Source of the DNA: Kribbella rubisoli
GTDB taxonomy: Bacteria > Actinomycetota > Actinomycetes > Propionibacteriales > Kribbellaceae
DNA: 64,000 nucleotides
Assembly (NCBI RefSeq): GCF_004217145.1
Contig: NZ_SHKR01000011.1
Location: 1,488,001 to 1,552,000, forward strand
Reading direction: 5' to 3'
The position numbers were made by a program, and so were the translations under genes. The notes below the pieces were generated by a model. It saw nothing but the letters and a program-made list of their open reading frames with translations. It was not told the origin of the DNA and made no database searches. Positions 50,740-60,565 of the stretch are shown piece by piece; the stretch's first letter is position 1; each line of letters opens with the position of its first letter.

Positions 50740-51312
50740 ATGGCCGACCTCACCCCGCTGGCGATCTCGGTGCTGGCGTTGCTCGAGGAGAAGCCGATGC
50801 ACGCCTACGAGATGTACCAACTGCTCGTCAGCCGGCATAACCACCGGATCGTGAAGGTCCGGCCCGGCTCGCTCTACCACACGGTCGAGCGGCTGGCCGG
50901 GCAGGAGTACGTCCGGGCGATCGGCACCGAGCGGGCCGGGAACCGCCCCGAGCGGACGACGTACGAGCTCACCCCGGCCGGCCGCGAGGCGATGGTCCGG
51001 CGGGTCGAGAGCGGTATCGAGACCTTCGTCTACGAGTACCCGGTCTTCCCGGTGTTCCTGGCCGAGGCGCACAACCTCGAGGCCGAGGACGCCGTACTGC
51101 GGTTCCGCCGCCGGATCGAGGAGATGGACTTCTGGCTGGCCGACGTGGACAAGGCGATGGCCGGCGCCAAGGCCCGGGACGTCCCGGAGCCGTACTGGCT
51201 GGCCGGCACCTATGTCCGAGCCCAGGTCGCGGCGGAACGCGACTGGCTCACCACCATCATCGAACGTATCGAGAGCAAGGACCTGGAATGGCAACCGGAC
51301 AAGACGCAGTGA
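50740..51312 (+). CDS. PadR-family transcriptional regulator
   Basis: A 190-residue regulator: LTPLAISVLALLEEKPMHAYEMYQLLVSRHNHRIVKVRPGSLYHTVERLAGQEYVRAI as winged helix (residues 4-61), then TTYELTPAGREAMVRRV, and a helical dimerisation region. ATG 50740 follows GGAGG. Overlaps the DHA2 efflux gene by 25 bp, so it likely controls the efflux pump. Confidence 0.92.
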   Translation: MADLTPLAISVLALLEEKPMHAYEMYQLLVSRHNHRIVKVRPGSLYHTVERLAGQEYVRAIGTERAGNRPERTTYELTPAGREAMVRRVESGIETFVYEYPVFPVFLAEAHNLEAEDAVLRFRRRIEEMDFWLADVDKAMAGAKARDVPEPYWLAGTYVRAQVAAERDWLTTIIERIESKDLEWQPDKTQ

Positions 51313-52793
51313 GGCCCGAGGTGCGGCCCTGGCCCGCACTGTGGGCGTTGGTGCTCGGCTTCTTCATGATCCTGGTCGACTCGACCATCGTCTCGGTCGC
51401 GACACCCGCGATCCTCGAGGACCTCGGGTCGGACGTCGGCACCGTGGTCTGGGTGACGAGCGCCTACCTGCTGGCGTACGCCGTACCGCTGCTGATCACC
51501 GGACGCCTGGGCGACCGGGTCGGCCCGAAGAAGCTCTACCTGACCGGACTGGCGTTGTTCACGCTCGCGTCGGTCTGGTGCGGGCTCACCAACTCGATCG
51601 AGATGCTGATCGTGGCCCGGGTCTTCCAGGGTCTCGGCGCCTCGATGATGACGCCGCAGACGATGGCCGTCATCACCCGGATCTTCCCGCCGGACCAGCG
51701 CGGCCGGGCGATGAGCCTGTGGGGCGCGACCGCCGGCGTGGCGACGCTGGTCGGCCCGATCCTCGGCGGTGTGCTCGTCGACGGGCTCGGCTGGCAGTGG
51801 ATCTTCTTCATCAACGCGCCGGTCGGCGTGATCGGCTTCTTCCTGGCGCTGCGGCTGGTGCCGGACCTGCCGACGCACAAGCACAAGTTCGACCTGATCG
51901 GCGTCGTGCTGAGCGCGGTCGGCCTGTTCCTGCTGGTGTTCGGCATCCAGGAGGGGCAGAAGTACGACTGGGGTCAGATCAAGGGCCCGATCTCGGTCTG
52001 GTCGCTGATCATCACCGGCCTGGTCGTGCTGGCGATCTTCGTCTTCTGGCAGTCCCGCAACCGCGGCGAGCCGTTGCTGCCGCTGAGCCTGTTCAAGGAC
52101 CGCAACTTCTCGCTGGCGAACGTCTCGATCACCACGGTCGGGTTCGCGATCACCGCGATGGCGTTCCCGCTGATGCTGTACGCACAGGCGGTCCGCGGGC
52201 TGTCGCCGACCAGGTCGGCGCTGCTGCTCGTGCCGATGGCGGTCATCTCCGGTGCGCTCGCGCCGTTCGTCGGCCGGCTGGTCGACCGTACGCCGCCGCG
52301 GTTCATCGCCGGGTTCGGGCTGCTGTGCTGCTCGGTGTCGATGTTCTGGATGAGCCAGGTGATCGAGCCCGACGTCGCGATCTGGAAACTGCTCCTGCCG
52401 ATCGCACTGCTTGGTGTGGCCAACGGCTTCATGTGGGCACCGCTCGGCACGACCGCGACGCGGAACCTGCCGATGCACCAGGCCGGTGCCGGTGCGGGCG
52501 TCTACAACACGACTCGCCAGGTCGGCGCGGTGCTGGGCAGTGCGAGCATCGCCGCACTGATGGAGTCGCGGCTGGCGCACAACCTGCCGGGGATGGGTGG
52601 CGGCGCATCCGAAGGTTTCACCGGCAAGTTGCCGGAGGCCGTGCGGCAGGGCTTCAGCGACTCGATGGCGCAGTCGCTCATCCTGCCGGCCGCAGTACTG
52701 CTGATCGGGTTGGTTGCGGCGCTGCTGTTCGAGGCTCCGTCGCACCTGCAGAAGAAGACCGGCGACGCGGCCCAGGAGGCCAAGGCCGCCTGA
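51288..52793 (+). CDS. DHA2-family MFS drug/multidrug exporter (EmrB/QacA type)
   Basis: A 501-residue transporter with 14 helices. TM1 ALWALVLGFFMILVDSTIVSVA carries the DHA2 LVxLDxTIVxVA-type Asp motif; TGRLGDRVGPKKLYLTGLALF is motif A; GLGASMMTPQTMAVITRIFPPDQRGRAM follows. Exports drugs or metabolites by proton antiport; substrate unknown. Operon with PadR. Confidence 0.92.
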   Translation: MATGQDAVRPEVRPWPALWALVLGFFMILVDSTIVSVATPAILEDLGSDVGTVVWVTSAYLLAYAVPLLITGRLGDRVGPKKLYLTGLALFTLASVWCGLTNSIEMLIVARVFQGLGASMMTPQTMAVITRIFPPDQRGRAMSLWGATAGVATLVGPILGGVLVDGLGWQWIFFINAPVGVIGFFLALRLVPDLPTHKHKFDLIGVVLSAVGLFLLVFGIQEGQKYDWGQIKGPISVWSLIITGLVVLAIFVFWQSRNRGEPLLPLSLFKDRNFSLANVSITTVGFAITAMAFPLMLYAQAVRGLSPTRSALLLVPMAVISGALAPFVGRLVDRTPPRFIAGFGLLCCSVSMFWMSQVIEPDVAIWKLLLPIALLGVANGFMWAPLGTTATRNLPMHQAGAGAGVYNTTRQVGAVLGSASIAALMESRLAHNLPGMGGGASEGFTGKLPEAVRQGFSDSMAQSLILPAAVLLIGLVAALLFEAPSHLQKKTGDAAQEAKAA

Positions 52794-53444
52794 TCAGACG
52801 ACCTGGAAGGCCTGTGCGCTCGACAGGTGGCCGTCGTACTCGGCTTTGACGACGTACGTTCCGGGCTTGGCGACCGGTTGACCCGGTAGACAGCCAGGCC
52901 CGGAACGGTGGCCGTTCCACGGCACCGTGACGGCCGCCTGCTTGCCCTTGGCAACAACCAGCGTGGCGTTCTGGATCACCTTGCTGCATTGGCTGGTGCT
53001 CCAGATCAGGTCGTTGCCCGACGTCACGGTCACGGTCAGCTTGTCGTTGCTGATCGCGGCCTTGCACTCGTCGTCGATCGGGGCCAGCTGGACCACGAAG
53101 TTCAGCACCGAGCCGGAGACGATCTTCCGGTTGCCCGGCAGCGCGTCGATCCGTACGTCGGAGCCCTTGCAGGCCAGGTCCGCGGGTGGCGTCGTCTTGG
53201 TCGGCTTCGGAGTCGGTGTCCGCGTCGGCGTCGTACTCGATGAGGTGCTCGGAGCCGAGGCCGGCGGGGCGCCGGACGGGTTCGGCTGCGGGTCGGTGGC
53301 GGCGGTGTTCTGCGCGTCGCCGTTGCCCGAGAAGAGCCGGGAGACCAGAAAGATCAGCACAACTACGACCGCGAGCACCAGTCCCCGGCGGAACCAGTAC
53401 ACGCTGGCGGGCAGGTGCCCGACCGGACGGAGCAGGCTGCTCAT
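52794..53444 (-). CDS. Membrane-anchored or secreted protein of unknown function
   Basis: A 216-residue protein: 20-residue basic cytoplasmic start (MSSLLRPVGHLP), one helix (LVLAVVVVLIFLVSRLF), a Ser/Thr/Pro linker (about 55-85), and a soluble extracellular domain with 4 Cys (ACKGSDVRID, DDECKAA, TSQCSKVI, GPGCLPGQ) likely forming two disulfides. Similar proteins are called hypothetical. ATG 53444 with TAGAGT (53452-53457) 7 nt upstream. Divergent from mutY. Confidence 0.75.
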   Translation of the reverse strand: MSSLLRPVGHLPASVYWFRRGLVLAVVVVLIFLVSRLFSGNGDAQNTAATDPQPNPSGAPPASAPSTSSSTTPTRTPTPKPTKTTPPADLACKGSDVRIDALPGNRKIVSGSVLNFVVQLAPIDDECKAAISNDKLTVTVTSGNDLIWSTSQCSKVIQNATLVVAKGKQAAVTVPWNGHRSGPGCLPGQPVAKPGTYVVKAEYDGHLSSAQAFQVV

Positions 53445-53451
53445 GAAGCGC

Positions 53452-53461
53452 ACTCTAATAT
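53452..53461. promoter_or_regulatory. Overlapping divergent -10 elements (mutY and membrane protein)
   Basis: TAGAGT reading left (53457-53452, 7 nt to ATG 53444) and TAATAT reading right (53456-53461, 7 nt to GTG 53469) share two base pairs. Only one RNA polymerase can occupy them at a time. Confidence 0.55.
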
Positions 53462-53468
53462 CGGCACT

Positions 53469-54365
53469 GTGCTGGACCACTCAGGCTCGCCGCTGGCCTC
53501 TTCTCTCCACGAGCCGGTGCTGCGTTGGTACGACGCCAACGCTCGCGTGCTCCCGTGGCGGGAGCCGGGGGCGGGAGCCTGGGCAGTGATGGTGAGTGAG
53601 TTCATGCTGCAGCAGACACCGGTGAACCGGGTGCTGCCGGCGTACCGGAGCTGGTTGGAGCGGTGGCCGAAGCCGGTGGACCTGGCCGCTGCGGCCCCTG
53701 GTGAGGCTGTAAGGGCCTGGGACCGGCTCGGGTACCCCAGGCGCGCCCTGCGGCTGCACGCGGCGGCTCAGGCGATTGTGGAGCGTCACGGCGGCGAAGT
53801 ACCGGACGACCACGCCGCACTGCTCGCACTGCCGGGCGTCGGGACGTACACGGCCGCCGCGATCGCATCGTTTGCCTTCGGCCAACGTCATGCCGTCGTC
53901 GACACCAACGTCCGCCGGGTCCTCGCCCGGGCCCTGACCGGCGTCGCCCAGCCGAGCATCTCCCCCACCGCCGCGGATCAGCGCCTGGCAACCAGTGCGC
54001 TCCCTGCTGACGAACCGACAGCCGCCCGCTGGGCTGTCGCCTCGATGGAACTCGGTGCACTCATCTGCACCGCCCGTACGCCGCGATGCGCCGACTGCCC
54101 GATCCGCTCGCGCTGCGCATGGGTCCGCGCCGGCAGCCCGCCGTACGACGGTCCCCCGCGACGCGGTCAGACGTACGAAGGCACCGACCGCCAAGCCCGC
54201 GGCCGGCTCCTCGCCGTACTGCGTGCTGCGTCGGCGCCGGTGTCCAAGGACATGCTGGACGCGTCCTGGCCGGATGCAGTGCAACGCGAACGTGCACTGG
54301 ACGGATTAGTTGCCGACGGCCTCGTAGAACCGCTCGCCCGCAAGCGTTACCGGCTCCCCGAATAG
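53469..54365 (+). CDS. mutY: A/G-specific adenine glycosylase MutY
   Basis: A 298-residue glycosylase removing adenine opposite 8-oxoguanine. HhH-GPD core: VMVSEFMLQQTPVNRVLPAYRSW, ALPGVGTYTAAAIASFAFGQRHAVVDTNVRRVL (catalytic Asp). 4Fe-4S ligands C-X6-C-X2-C-X5-C in CTARTPRCADCPIRSRC near residue 205. The C-terminal MutT-like domain is reduced, about 70 residues. Leaderless GTG start (TAATAT 7 nt upstream). Confidence 0.94.
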   Translation: MLDHSGSPLASSLHEPVLRWYDANARVLPWREPGAGAWAVMVSEFMLQQTPVNRVLPAYRSWLERWPKPVDLAAAAPGEAVRAWDRLGYPRRALRLHAAAQAIVERHGGEVPDDHAALLALPGVGTYTAAAIASFAFGQRHAVVDTNVRRVLARALTGVAQPSISPTAADQRLATSALPADEPTAARWAVASMELGALICTARTPRCADCPIRSRCAWVRAGSPPYDGPPRRGQTYEGTDRQARGRLLAVLRAASAPVSKDMLDASWPDAVQRERALDGLVADGLVEPLARKRYRLPE

Positions 54366-54366
54366 C

Positions 54367-54400
54367 AAGAGGCCGGCTCGACGACTCGAGCCGGCCTCTT
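54367..54400. terminator. Bidirectional terminator between mutY and the coiled-coil gene
   Basis: AAGAGGCCGGCTCG (54367-54380) pairs with CGAGCCGGCCTCTT (54387-54400), 14 bp, loop ACGACT. Serves both convergent genes. Confidence 0.9.
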
Positions 54401-54407
54401 AGGTGCT

Positions 54408-55355
54408 TCAGTTCTTCTTGCTGCCGGCTGCTTCTTCTTCGTCGTCGGCCAGCAGGTCGAGCGGCATCGCCGGGCTGCCGGACAGCGTCGCCAGCATCTG
54501 GCGGACGTTGGTCAGCTGCGCGTTGATGCTGTCACGACGCTGCGTCGCGGCGGCGAGTTCACGCTCGGACTCGGCGCGGATCCGCTCGGACTTGTCCTTC
54601 GCGGCGGCGACGATCTCCTGGGCCTGCCGGTTGGCGTCGGCCAGCTGCTGCTGCGACAACCGCTCGGCCTCGGAACGCGACCGGTCGGCCTCCCGCTGCA
54701 CCTGGGCGGCGCGGTCGGTGACGGCGGCCAGCTGCTGCTCGGCCAGCGCGGTGCGGGCAGCGAACTCCTGCTCGACCTTGCCCCGGCGCTCGGCCAGGGT
54801 GGTCTCGAAGGCGGCCGCGGCCTGAGCGGACTTGGCCCGCTCCTGCTCGTACAGCGCCTGGGCCTCGCTGCGGCGCGCGGTGGCGTCGCGCTCGGCCTCG
54901 TCGCGCATGTCGTCGGCCTGGGTCCGGGCCTCTTCGAGGATCCGGGCGGCCTCGGCGTCGACCTCGCTCTTCCAGTCCAGGGAGTACTGCTCGGCCTCCT
55001 TGCGGACCTTCTTCGCGTGCGACTCACCGTCGGCGACGATCGCCTCCGCGTCGGTGCGGGCGCGGGTCACCAGATCACGGGCCTCGTCGTCGGCCAGCGA
55101 CAGGATCTTCGCGACGCGCTCACCGAACTCGGTGAACGTCGGCGTCCGGTCCTTGGAGTCCTCCTGGGCGGAGATGACGGCCGCTTCCGCCGCGTCCGTG
55201 CGGGACTGCAGCTCCTGCACATGACGCTGCAGCTGCTCGGACTGCTGCTGCAGCGCAGTCAGAGAGGTGGTCAGCTCACGGATGTGCTGGTCCACCTGGG
55301 CAGGCTCGTAGCCACGCAGAACGGTACGGAACGGGGTTGGGCTTTCACTGCTCAT
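54408..55355 (-). CDS. DivIVA-like coiled-coil cytoskeletal protein (FilP/Scy family)
   Basis: A 315-residue protein. N-terminal DivIVA-type segment PFRTVLRGYEPAQVDQHIRELT (residues 8-29), then about 250 residues of almost continuous Ala/Glu/Arg-rich coiled coil (KVRKEAEQYSLDWKSEVDAEAARILEEARTQADDMRDEAERD), with an acidic tail. These are intermediate-filament-like proteins that organise polar growth in actinobacteria. It lies downstream of a much longer coiled-coil gene on the same strand. Confidence 0.85.
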   Translation of the reverse strand: MSSESPTPFRTVLRGYEPAQVDQHIRELTTSLTALQQQSEQLQRHVQELQSRTDAAEAAVISAQEDSKDRTPTFTEFGERVAKILSLADDEARDLVTRARTDAEAIVADGESHAKKVRKEAEQYSLDWKSEVDAEAARILEEARTQADDMRDEAERDATARRSEAQALYEQERAKSAQAAAAFETTLAERRGKVEQEFAARTALAEQQLAAVTDRAAQVQREADRSRSEAERLSQQQLADANRQAQEIVAAAKDKSERIRAESERELAAATQRRDSINAQLTNVRQMLATLSGSPAMPLDLLADDEEEAAGSKKN

Positions 55356-55427
55356 GTTTTCCGATGCTCACTTCGATGGGTGGGTGGATCACACATTGTC
55401 ACTGACAAGGATCTGACTGTCACGTCC

Positions 55428-57428
55428 TCATCCTGATTCCCCCGTGGAACCCTCACTGGACGACATTCCACCACCTGGACGGAACCCCGGTACAGCGAGT
55501 GCCTCGATCACACCCGAAAGCTGGGTGAGCTCCTTGGTGATCTCATCACGGCGCTGGTTCAACGCCGCGACCCTCGCCTCGGCTTCGGCGAGAAGTTTTC
55601 GTGCCTGTGCGCGAAGACTATCGGCGTGGTCGCGCGCCTGCGCCTCCAACTGCTGGGCTTCGCCCCGCGACCTGCGGATCAGCTCGTGCGACTGACGCTG
55701 TGCTTCGGCCAGGTCGTTGGCCGCGCGCTCGCGCAGATGCTGGGTCGCGGACTCCGCTTCGGCCTCACGGCGGTTGGCCCGCTCGATGATCTCGCGGGCG
55801 TCGTTAGCGGCCGAGCCCTTCAGCCGGTCGGCCCTGGCCTGCGCCTGGGCGGTGACCTTCTCGGCCTCCTGCTTCGCAGCGGCCAGGGTCGCCTCGGCCT
55901 GCTCGCCGGCGGCGTACAGCGTCGTCTCGGCGAGCGCGGTCAGCTCGGCGTTCTCCTTGGCGATGGCGTCCTGGGTCTGCTTCAGGCGGCTGGTCGAGCG
56001 GCCGACGACGCGGCGCAGGTGCGCACGCTTGCGACGCATCAGCTCGGTGGCCTCCGCGGCGGCCGCGTCGCGGATCGCTTGCGCCTCGTTCTCGGCGGCG
56101 CCGATCAGGTCGTCGACGGTCTTCTTGCTCCACAGCGTCTGCTTCTCGGCCTCGGCCATCGCCAGCTCGGCCGCCCTGTTCGCGTCCTCGACGATCCGCT
56201 GCGCCTCGGCGGACGCGGTCCGCCGGTCCGCCTCGATCGAGTCGACGACGAGCTTGGCCTGGGCCCGTGCGTCGGCCATCAGCCGCTCGTTGCCGGCTTC
56301 GGCCTCGGCCTTGCGCTCGGCGATCTCGGCGACGGCCTCGGCCCGCAGCTTGTCGATCTCCAGCGAGATCGATGCCAGCTTGGCCCGTTCGGTCTCCTCC
56401 AGCTCCGCCGTACGGCGCTCGAGCTCGGTGCGGTTCTCGCCGCGCAGTCGCTCGATCTCGGCGTGCGCCTCGCCGATCTCGCGACGGGACTTCTCCCTCG
56501 CTACTTCGACCTCGCGGTCGACCGCGGCCCGCAGCTCGCTGGCCTCGGCCTCGGAGCGGGCGATCAGGTCGGCCTCGTTGCGTACGGCGGCCTGTGACAC
56601 GAGCGCAGCCTGCTCGCCTGCATCGGAGACGAGCTGCTGCGCTTCCTTGCCGGCCCGCTCGACAGTGGCCTGCGCCGACTCGCGGGCGAGCTGGGCCTCC
56701 TCGAGCAGCTCATCGGCCTCGTCCTTCAGGCGAGCCGCTTCGCTCTCGGCGGCCGCGATCCGGCGCTGTGCCGCGGCCTGCGACTCGGCCCGGAGCTGGT
56801 CCGCGGTCGCCTGGCTCTCGATCTGCAGCTGCTCGGCCGCTGCCTCCGACTCCGCCCGGCGCTTCGCGACCTCCTCGGCGACAGTGGCGCGCAGCTGCTC
56901 GGCGGCAGACTCCGACTCGGCCTTCAGCCGCTCCGCGATCGCGGTGGCCTCGGAACGGACCCGGTCGGCTTCCGCGTTCGCATCGCTGGTCAGCTTGTCG
57001 GCCGCGGCGGCAGCATCCCGCCGTACCCGATCGGCGTCGGCGGTTGACTCGGCGCGCAGCCGGTCCGCGGCCTCCTCGGCCTCGGAGCGGACTCGCTCGG
57101 CCTCGGCCTCGGAGTCGGTGCGGAGTTGCTCGGCGGCGCGCTCCGCGTCGTTCAGGACCCGCTGGGCGGCCGCCATCGCGTCGGTCCGGAGCTTGCGGGC
57201 GGCGGCCTCGGCCTCGGCCTTCAGCTGCTCGCTCTCCGCGCGGATCCGGCCGGCCTCGTCGCGCGCCAGATCGTTCTCGTGCTCGGCCTGCTCGCGCAAC
57301 GTGTCCGCGATCCGCTGGGCCCGCTCGAGCACGCCGCCGGCCTGCCGCACGCCAAAGGAACCGGTGTCAGCGACCGGTTCCTGGGTCAGGGGCAGACGCG
57401 GAGCGTCCATGCGACGAGATGATTCCAT
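55428..57428 (-). CDS. Large coiled-coil protein, Scy-like polarity scaffold
   Basis: A 666-residue (or 681 from GTG 57473) protein, more than 85% predicted coiled coil built of short repeats such as AERVRSEAEEAADRLRAES and ADQLRAESQAAAQRR. Short non-coil segments: N-terminal 45 residues and a C-terminal proline/serine tail. I prefer ATG 57428 since AGGGGG precedes it. Such proteins assemble at hyphal tips in Streptomyces (Scy). Role is inferred. It pairs with the DivIVA-like gene downstream and lies near clpC. Confidence 0.8.
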   Translation of the reverse strand: MESSRRMDAPRLPLTQEPVADTGSFGVRQAGGVLERAQRIADTLREQAEHENDLARDEAGRIRAESEQLKAEAEAAARKLRTDAMAAAQRVLNDAERAAEQLRTDSEAEAERVRSEAEEAADRLRAESTADADRVRRDAAAAADKLTSDANAEADRVRSEATAIAERLKAESESAAEQLRATVAEEVAKRRAESEAAAEQLQIESQATADQLRAESQAAAQRRIAAAESEAARLKDEADELLEEAQLARESAQATVERAGKEAQQLVSDAGEQAALVSQAAVRNEADLIARSEAEASELRAAVDREVEVAREKSRREIGEAHAEIERLRGENRTELERRTAELEETERAKLASISLEIDKLRAEAVAEIAERKAEAEAGNERLMADARAQAKLVVDSIEADRRTASAEAQRIVEDANRAAELAMAEAEKQTLWSKKTVDDLIGAAENEAQAIRDAAAAEATELMRRKRAHLRRVVGRSTSRLKQTQDAIAKENAELTALAETTLYAAGEQAEATLAAAKQEAEKVTAQAQARADRLKGSAANDAREIIERANRREAEAESATQHLRERAANDLAEAQRQSHELIRRSRGEAQQLEAQARDHADSLRAQARKLLAEAEARVAALNQRRDEITKELTQLSGVIEALAVPGFRPGGGMSSSEGSTGESG

Positions 57429-57678
57429 CCCCGGCCCCCTTTCCGACAGTCCGGGTCCGAACAGCGTGCTCACAGGGTTAACAACGCAGTGGACAGGCGG
57501 TAGGTAACTGCTTCATCAGCAGTTGCGCGATCTTCCCATCGATGCGTTGGCGGGCGCGACCCACTCCCGTATCGAAGTGGTCACGCTCCGCAGGACGATA
57601 CGACCAGTCAGTAGCCTTCGCGCAAATCAGGCGTGTCGCACCGATACTCGGAGCCGGAACGCAGTACTCCGAACGTGC

Positions 57679-57706
57679 AGAAGGCCCCGCCGGAGCGGGG
57701 CCTTCT
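57679..57706 (-). terminator. Terminator of clpC
   Basis: AGAAGGCCCCGC (57679-57690) pairs with GCGGGGCCTTCT (57695-57706), 12 bp, loop CGGA, immediately after the clpC stop. Confidence 0.9.
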
Positions 57707-57719
57707 GGGTTGGCGTTGG

Positions 57720-60272
57720 TTACGTGTCCTGTACGCCGGAAGCCGGACCGGCGGTGCCGCCGCCGGCGGTCAGGTCGGTCAGCTCCAGGTCGGACGTCGA
57801 GGACTTCTCGTTGCCCTTGAAGGTGAAGAACTCGGTCACGCCGTCGTCGTTGACCTTACCCTCGGGGATCGCGTCGACCAGGACGATCTGGCCGGGACGC
57901 AGCTCCCCGAACAGGATCTTCTCGGCCAGCACGTCCTCGATGTCACGCTGCAGCGCACGGCGCAACGGACGGGCACCGAGCACCGGGTCGAAGCCACGCT
58001 CGGCGGCCAGCTTCTTCGCCGCCGGGGTGAGCTCGATCCCCATGTCCTTGTCCTTCAGCCGCTGCTCGATCTGGGCCACCATCAGGTCCACGATCCGGAC
58101 GATGTCCTCCATCGTGTGCTGGTGGAAGACCACGATCTCGTCGACACGGTTCAGGAACTCGGGCCGGAAGTGCTGCTTGAGCTCCTCGGTGACCTTCGCC
58201 TTCATCTTCTCGTACGTACCGCCGACATCGTTCGCCTGGGAGAAGCCGAGGCTCACCGACTTGGCGATGTCCTTGGTGCCCAGGTTCGTGGTCATGATGA
58301 TGACGGTGTTCTTGAAGTCGACCACGCGGCCCTGGGCGTCGGTCAGACGACCCTCGTCCAGGATCTGCAGCAACGAGTTGAAGATGTCCGGGTGGGCCTT
58401 CTCCACCTCGTCGAACAGCACCACGGAGAACGGCTTGCGGCGGACCTTCTCGGTCAGCTGGCCACCCTCTTCGTATCCGACGTACCCAGGAGGCGAGCCG
58501 AACAGCCGCGAGGCCGTGTGCTTCTCCGAGTACTCCGACATGTCGAGGCTGATCAGCGCGTTCTCGTCGCCGAACAGGAACTCGGTCAGCGCCTTCGACA
58601 GCTCGGTCTTACCGACACCGGACGGGCCGGCGAAGATGAACGAGCCGCTCGGGCGACGCGGGTCCTTCAGCCCGGCGCGAGTACGCCGGATCGAACGGGA
58701 CAGCGCCTTGACCGCGTCCTCCTGGCCGATGTAGCGCTTGTGGAGTTCCTTCTCCATGTCGAGCAGCCGGGACGACTCTTCCTCGGTCAGCTTGAACACG
58801 GGGATGCCCGTCGCGGTGCTCAGCACCTCGGCGATCAACTCCTCGTCGACCTCGGCGACGACATCCATGTCGCCGGCCTTCCACTGCTTCTCCCGCTCGG
58901 ACTTCGCGTTGATGAGCTTCTTCTCGTCGTCACGCAGCCGCGCGGCGCGCTCGAAGTCCTGCGCGTCGATCGCCGACTCCTTCTCCCGGCGAACGGTCGC
59001 GATCTTCTCGTCGAACTCGCGCAGGTCCGGCGGAGCCGTCATCCGGCGGATCCGCAACCGGGCCCCGGCCTCGTCGATCAGGTCGATCGCCTTGTCCGGC
59101 AGGAACCGGTCCGAGATGTACCGGTCGGCCATCTGCGCGGCGTTCACCAGCGCGGCATCGGTGATCGTCACCCGGTGGTGCGCCTCGTACCGGTCGCGGA
59201 GGCCCTTGAGGATCTCGATCGTGTGAGCGATCGAGGGCTCGGCCACCTGGATCGGCTGGAACCGGCGCTCCAGCGCGGCGTCCTTCTCGACGTACTTGCG
59301 GTACTCGTCGAGGGTGGTCGCGCCGATGGTCTGCAGCTCACCACGGGCCAGCATCGGCTTCAGGATGCTCGCGGCGTCGATCGCGCCCTCGGCCGCACCG
59401 GCCCCGACGAGGGTGTGGATCTCGTCGATGAACAGCACGATGTCGCCGCGGGTGCGGATCTCCTTGAGCACCTTCTTCAGGCGTTCCTCGAAGTCACCGC
59501 GGTAGCGCGAACCGGCTACCAGGGCGCCCAGGTCGAGGGAGTAGATCTGCTTGTCCTTCAGCGTCTCCGGGACGTCACCACGGACGATCTGCTGGGCCAG
59601 ACCTTCCACGATGGCGGTCTTGCCGACGCCCGGCTCACCGATCAGGACAGGGTTGTTCTTGGTCCGCCGGGACAGCACCTGCATGACCCGCTCGATCTCC
59701 ATCTCGCGCCCGATCACCGGGTCGAGCTTCGCCTCACGAGCGGACTGGGTGTAGTTCCGGCCGAACTGGTCGAGCACCAGGGAGCTACTGGGGGCGCCCT
59801 CGGCGGGCGCACCGGCAGAGGTCGTCTCCTTGCCCTGGTAACCGCTCAGCAGCTGGATGACCTGCTGCCGGACCTTGTTCAGGTCCGCACCGAGCTTGAC
59901 CAGGACCTGCGCGGCGACACCTTCACCCTCGCGGATGAGGCCGAGCAGGATGTGCTCGGTGCCGATGTAGTTGTGGCCCAGTTGCAGGGCCTCGCGCAGG
60001 GAGAGCTCCAGCACCTTCTTGGCGCGGGGGGTGAACGGGATGTGCCCGCTCGGGGCCTGCTGCCCCTGGCCGATGATCTCCTCGACCTGGGAACGAACGG
60101 CCTCGAGCGAGATACCCAGGCTCTCGAGAGCCTTGGCGGCGACCCCTTCACCCTCGTGGATCAGGCCGAGCAGGATGTGCTCGGTCCCGATGTAGTTGTG
60201 ACTGAGCATCCTGGCCTCTTCCTGAGCCAGGACGACTACCCGACGGGCGCGGTCCGTAAATCGTTCAAACAT
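57720..60272 (-). CDS. clpC: ATP-dependent Clp protease ATP-binding subunit ClpC
   Basis: An 850-residue HSP100 unfoldase feeding proteins to ClpP. N-terminal domain [38 protein letters not shown], repeated once as [18 protein letters not shown]-1 with Walker A GEPGVGKT and Walker B VLFIDEIH; a UVR-type middle segment ([34 protein letters not shown]); AAA-2 with [11 protein letters not shown] 60272 follows AAGGAG. The C-terminus is conserved as in actinobacterial ClpC1. Probable ClgR control (box at 60474-60488). Confidence 0.97.
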   Translation of the reverse strand: MFERFTDRARRVVVLAQEEARMLSHNYIGTEHILLGLIHEGEGVAAKALESLGISLEAVRSQVEEIIGQGQQAPSGHIPFTPRAKKVLELSLREALQLGHNYIGTEHILLGLIREGEGVAAQVLVKLGADLNKVRQQVIQLLSGYQGKETTSAGAPAEGAPSSSLVLDQFGRNYTQSAREAKLDPVIGREMEIERVMQVLSRRTKNNPVLIGEPGVGKTAIVEGLAQQIVRGDVPETLKDKQIYSLDLGALVAGSRYRGDFEERLKKVLKEIRTRGDIVLFIDEIHTLVGAGAAEGAIDAASILKPMLARGELQTIGATTLDEYRKYVEKDAALERRFQPIQVAEPSIAHTIEILKGLRDRYEAHHRVTITDAALVNAAQMADRYISDRFLPDKAIDLIDEAGARLRIRRMTAPPDLREFDEKIATVRREKESAIDAQDFERAARLRDDEKKLINAKSEREKQWKAGDMDVVAEVDEELIAEVLSTATGIPVFKLTEEESSRLLDMEKELHKRYIGQEDAVKALSRSIRRTRAGLKDPRRPSGSFIFAGPSGVGKTELSKALTEFLFGDENALISLDMSEYSEKHTASRLFGSPPGYVGYEEGGQLTEKVRRKPFSVVLFDEVEKAHPDIFNSLLQILDEGRLTDAQGRVVDFKNTVIIMTTNLGTKDIAKSVSLGFSQANDVGGTYEKMKAKVTEELKQHFRPEFLNRVDEIVVFHQHTMEDIVRIVDLMVAQIEQRLKDKDMGIELTPAAKKLAAERGFDPVLGARPLRRALQRDIEDVLAEKILFGELRPGQIVLVDAIPEGKVNDDGVTEFFTFKGNEKSSTSDLELTDLTAGGGTAGPASGVQDT

Positions 60273-60473
60273 CGCCAAAGCGCTCCTTGCCTCAGAGGAG
60301 TCGGACGTGCCGTGGTGGCCGACCCCCGTACATGCATGCTAGTCCCCGGTGCCGACAGGCTCGCTCTCGGCGAACACCCGATCACGCTCCTACCGACTGC
60401 CCGGATGGCATCACAAGGGAACAACCGCACTGATCACCAGCGTGTTCCCGCGTGGACCCGATCAGACAGCATG

Positions 60474-60488
60474 TTCGCCACCAGCGAA
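60474..60488. promoter_or_regulatory. Candidate ClgR box ahead of clpC
   Basis: TTCGCCACCAGCGAA: a 5-bp perfect dyad TTCGC-N5-GCGAA matching the actinobacterial ClgR motif (CGC...GCG), about 200 bp upstream of clpC. ClgR activates clpC and clpP genes in Corynebacterium, Streptomyces and mycobacteria. No clgR gene is in the window. Confidence 0.6.
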
Positions 60489-60565
60489 TTTCCCCAACTA
60501 CCTGTCCGGTCAGTCACCAGATCCGACACGCCGTGTCCCACTCTGTGAAACAACCGGAATGCGGA

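Noticed and set aside
55717-57507. Long rightward Ser/Arg/Ala-rich open frame opposite the coiled-coil gene
   Set aside because: Mirrors the repetitive codons of the coiled-coil gene; no ribosome-binding site or domain.
57633-60548. Very long rightward open frame opposite clpC and its 5' region
   Set aside because: Low-complexity, Arg/Val/Leu-rich translation, no domain; a consequence of high GC on the strand opposite clpC.
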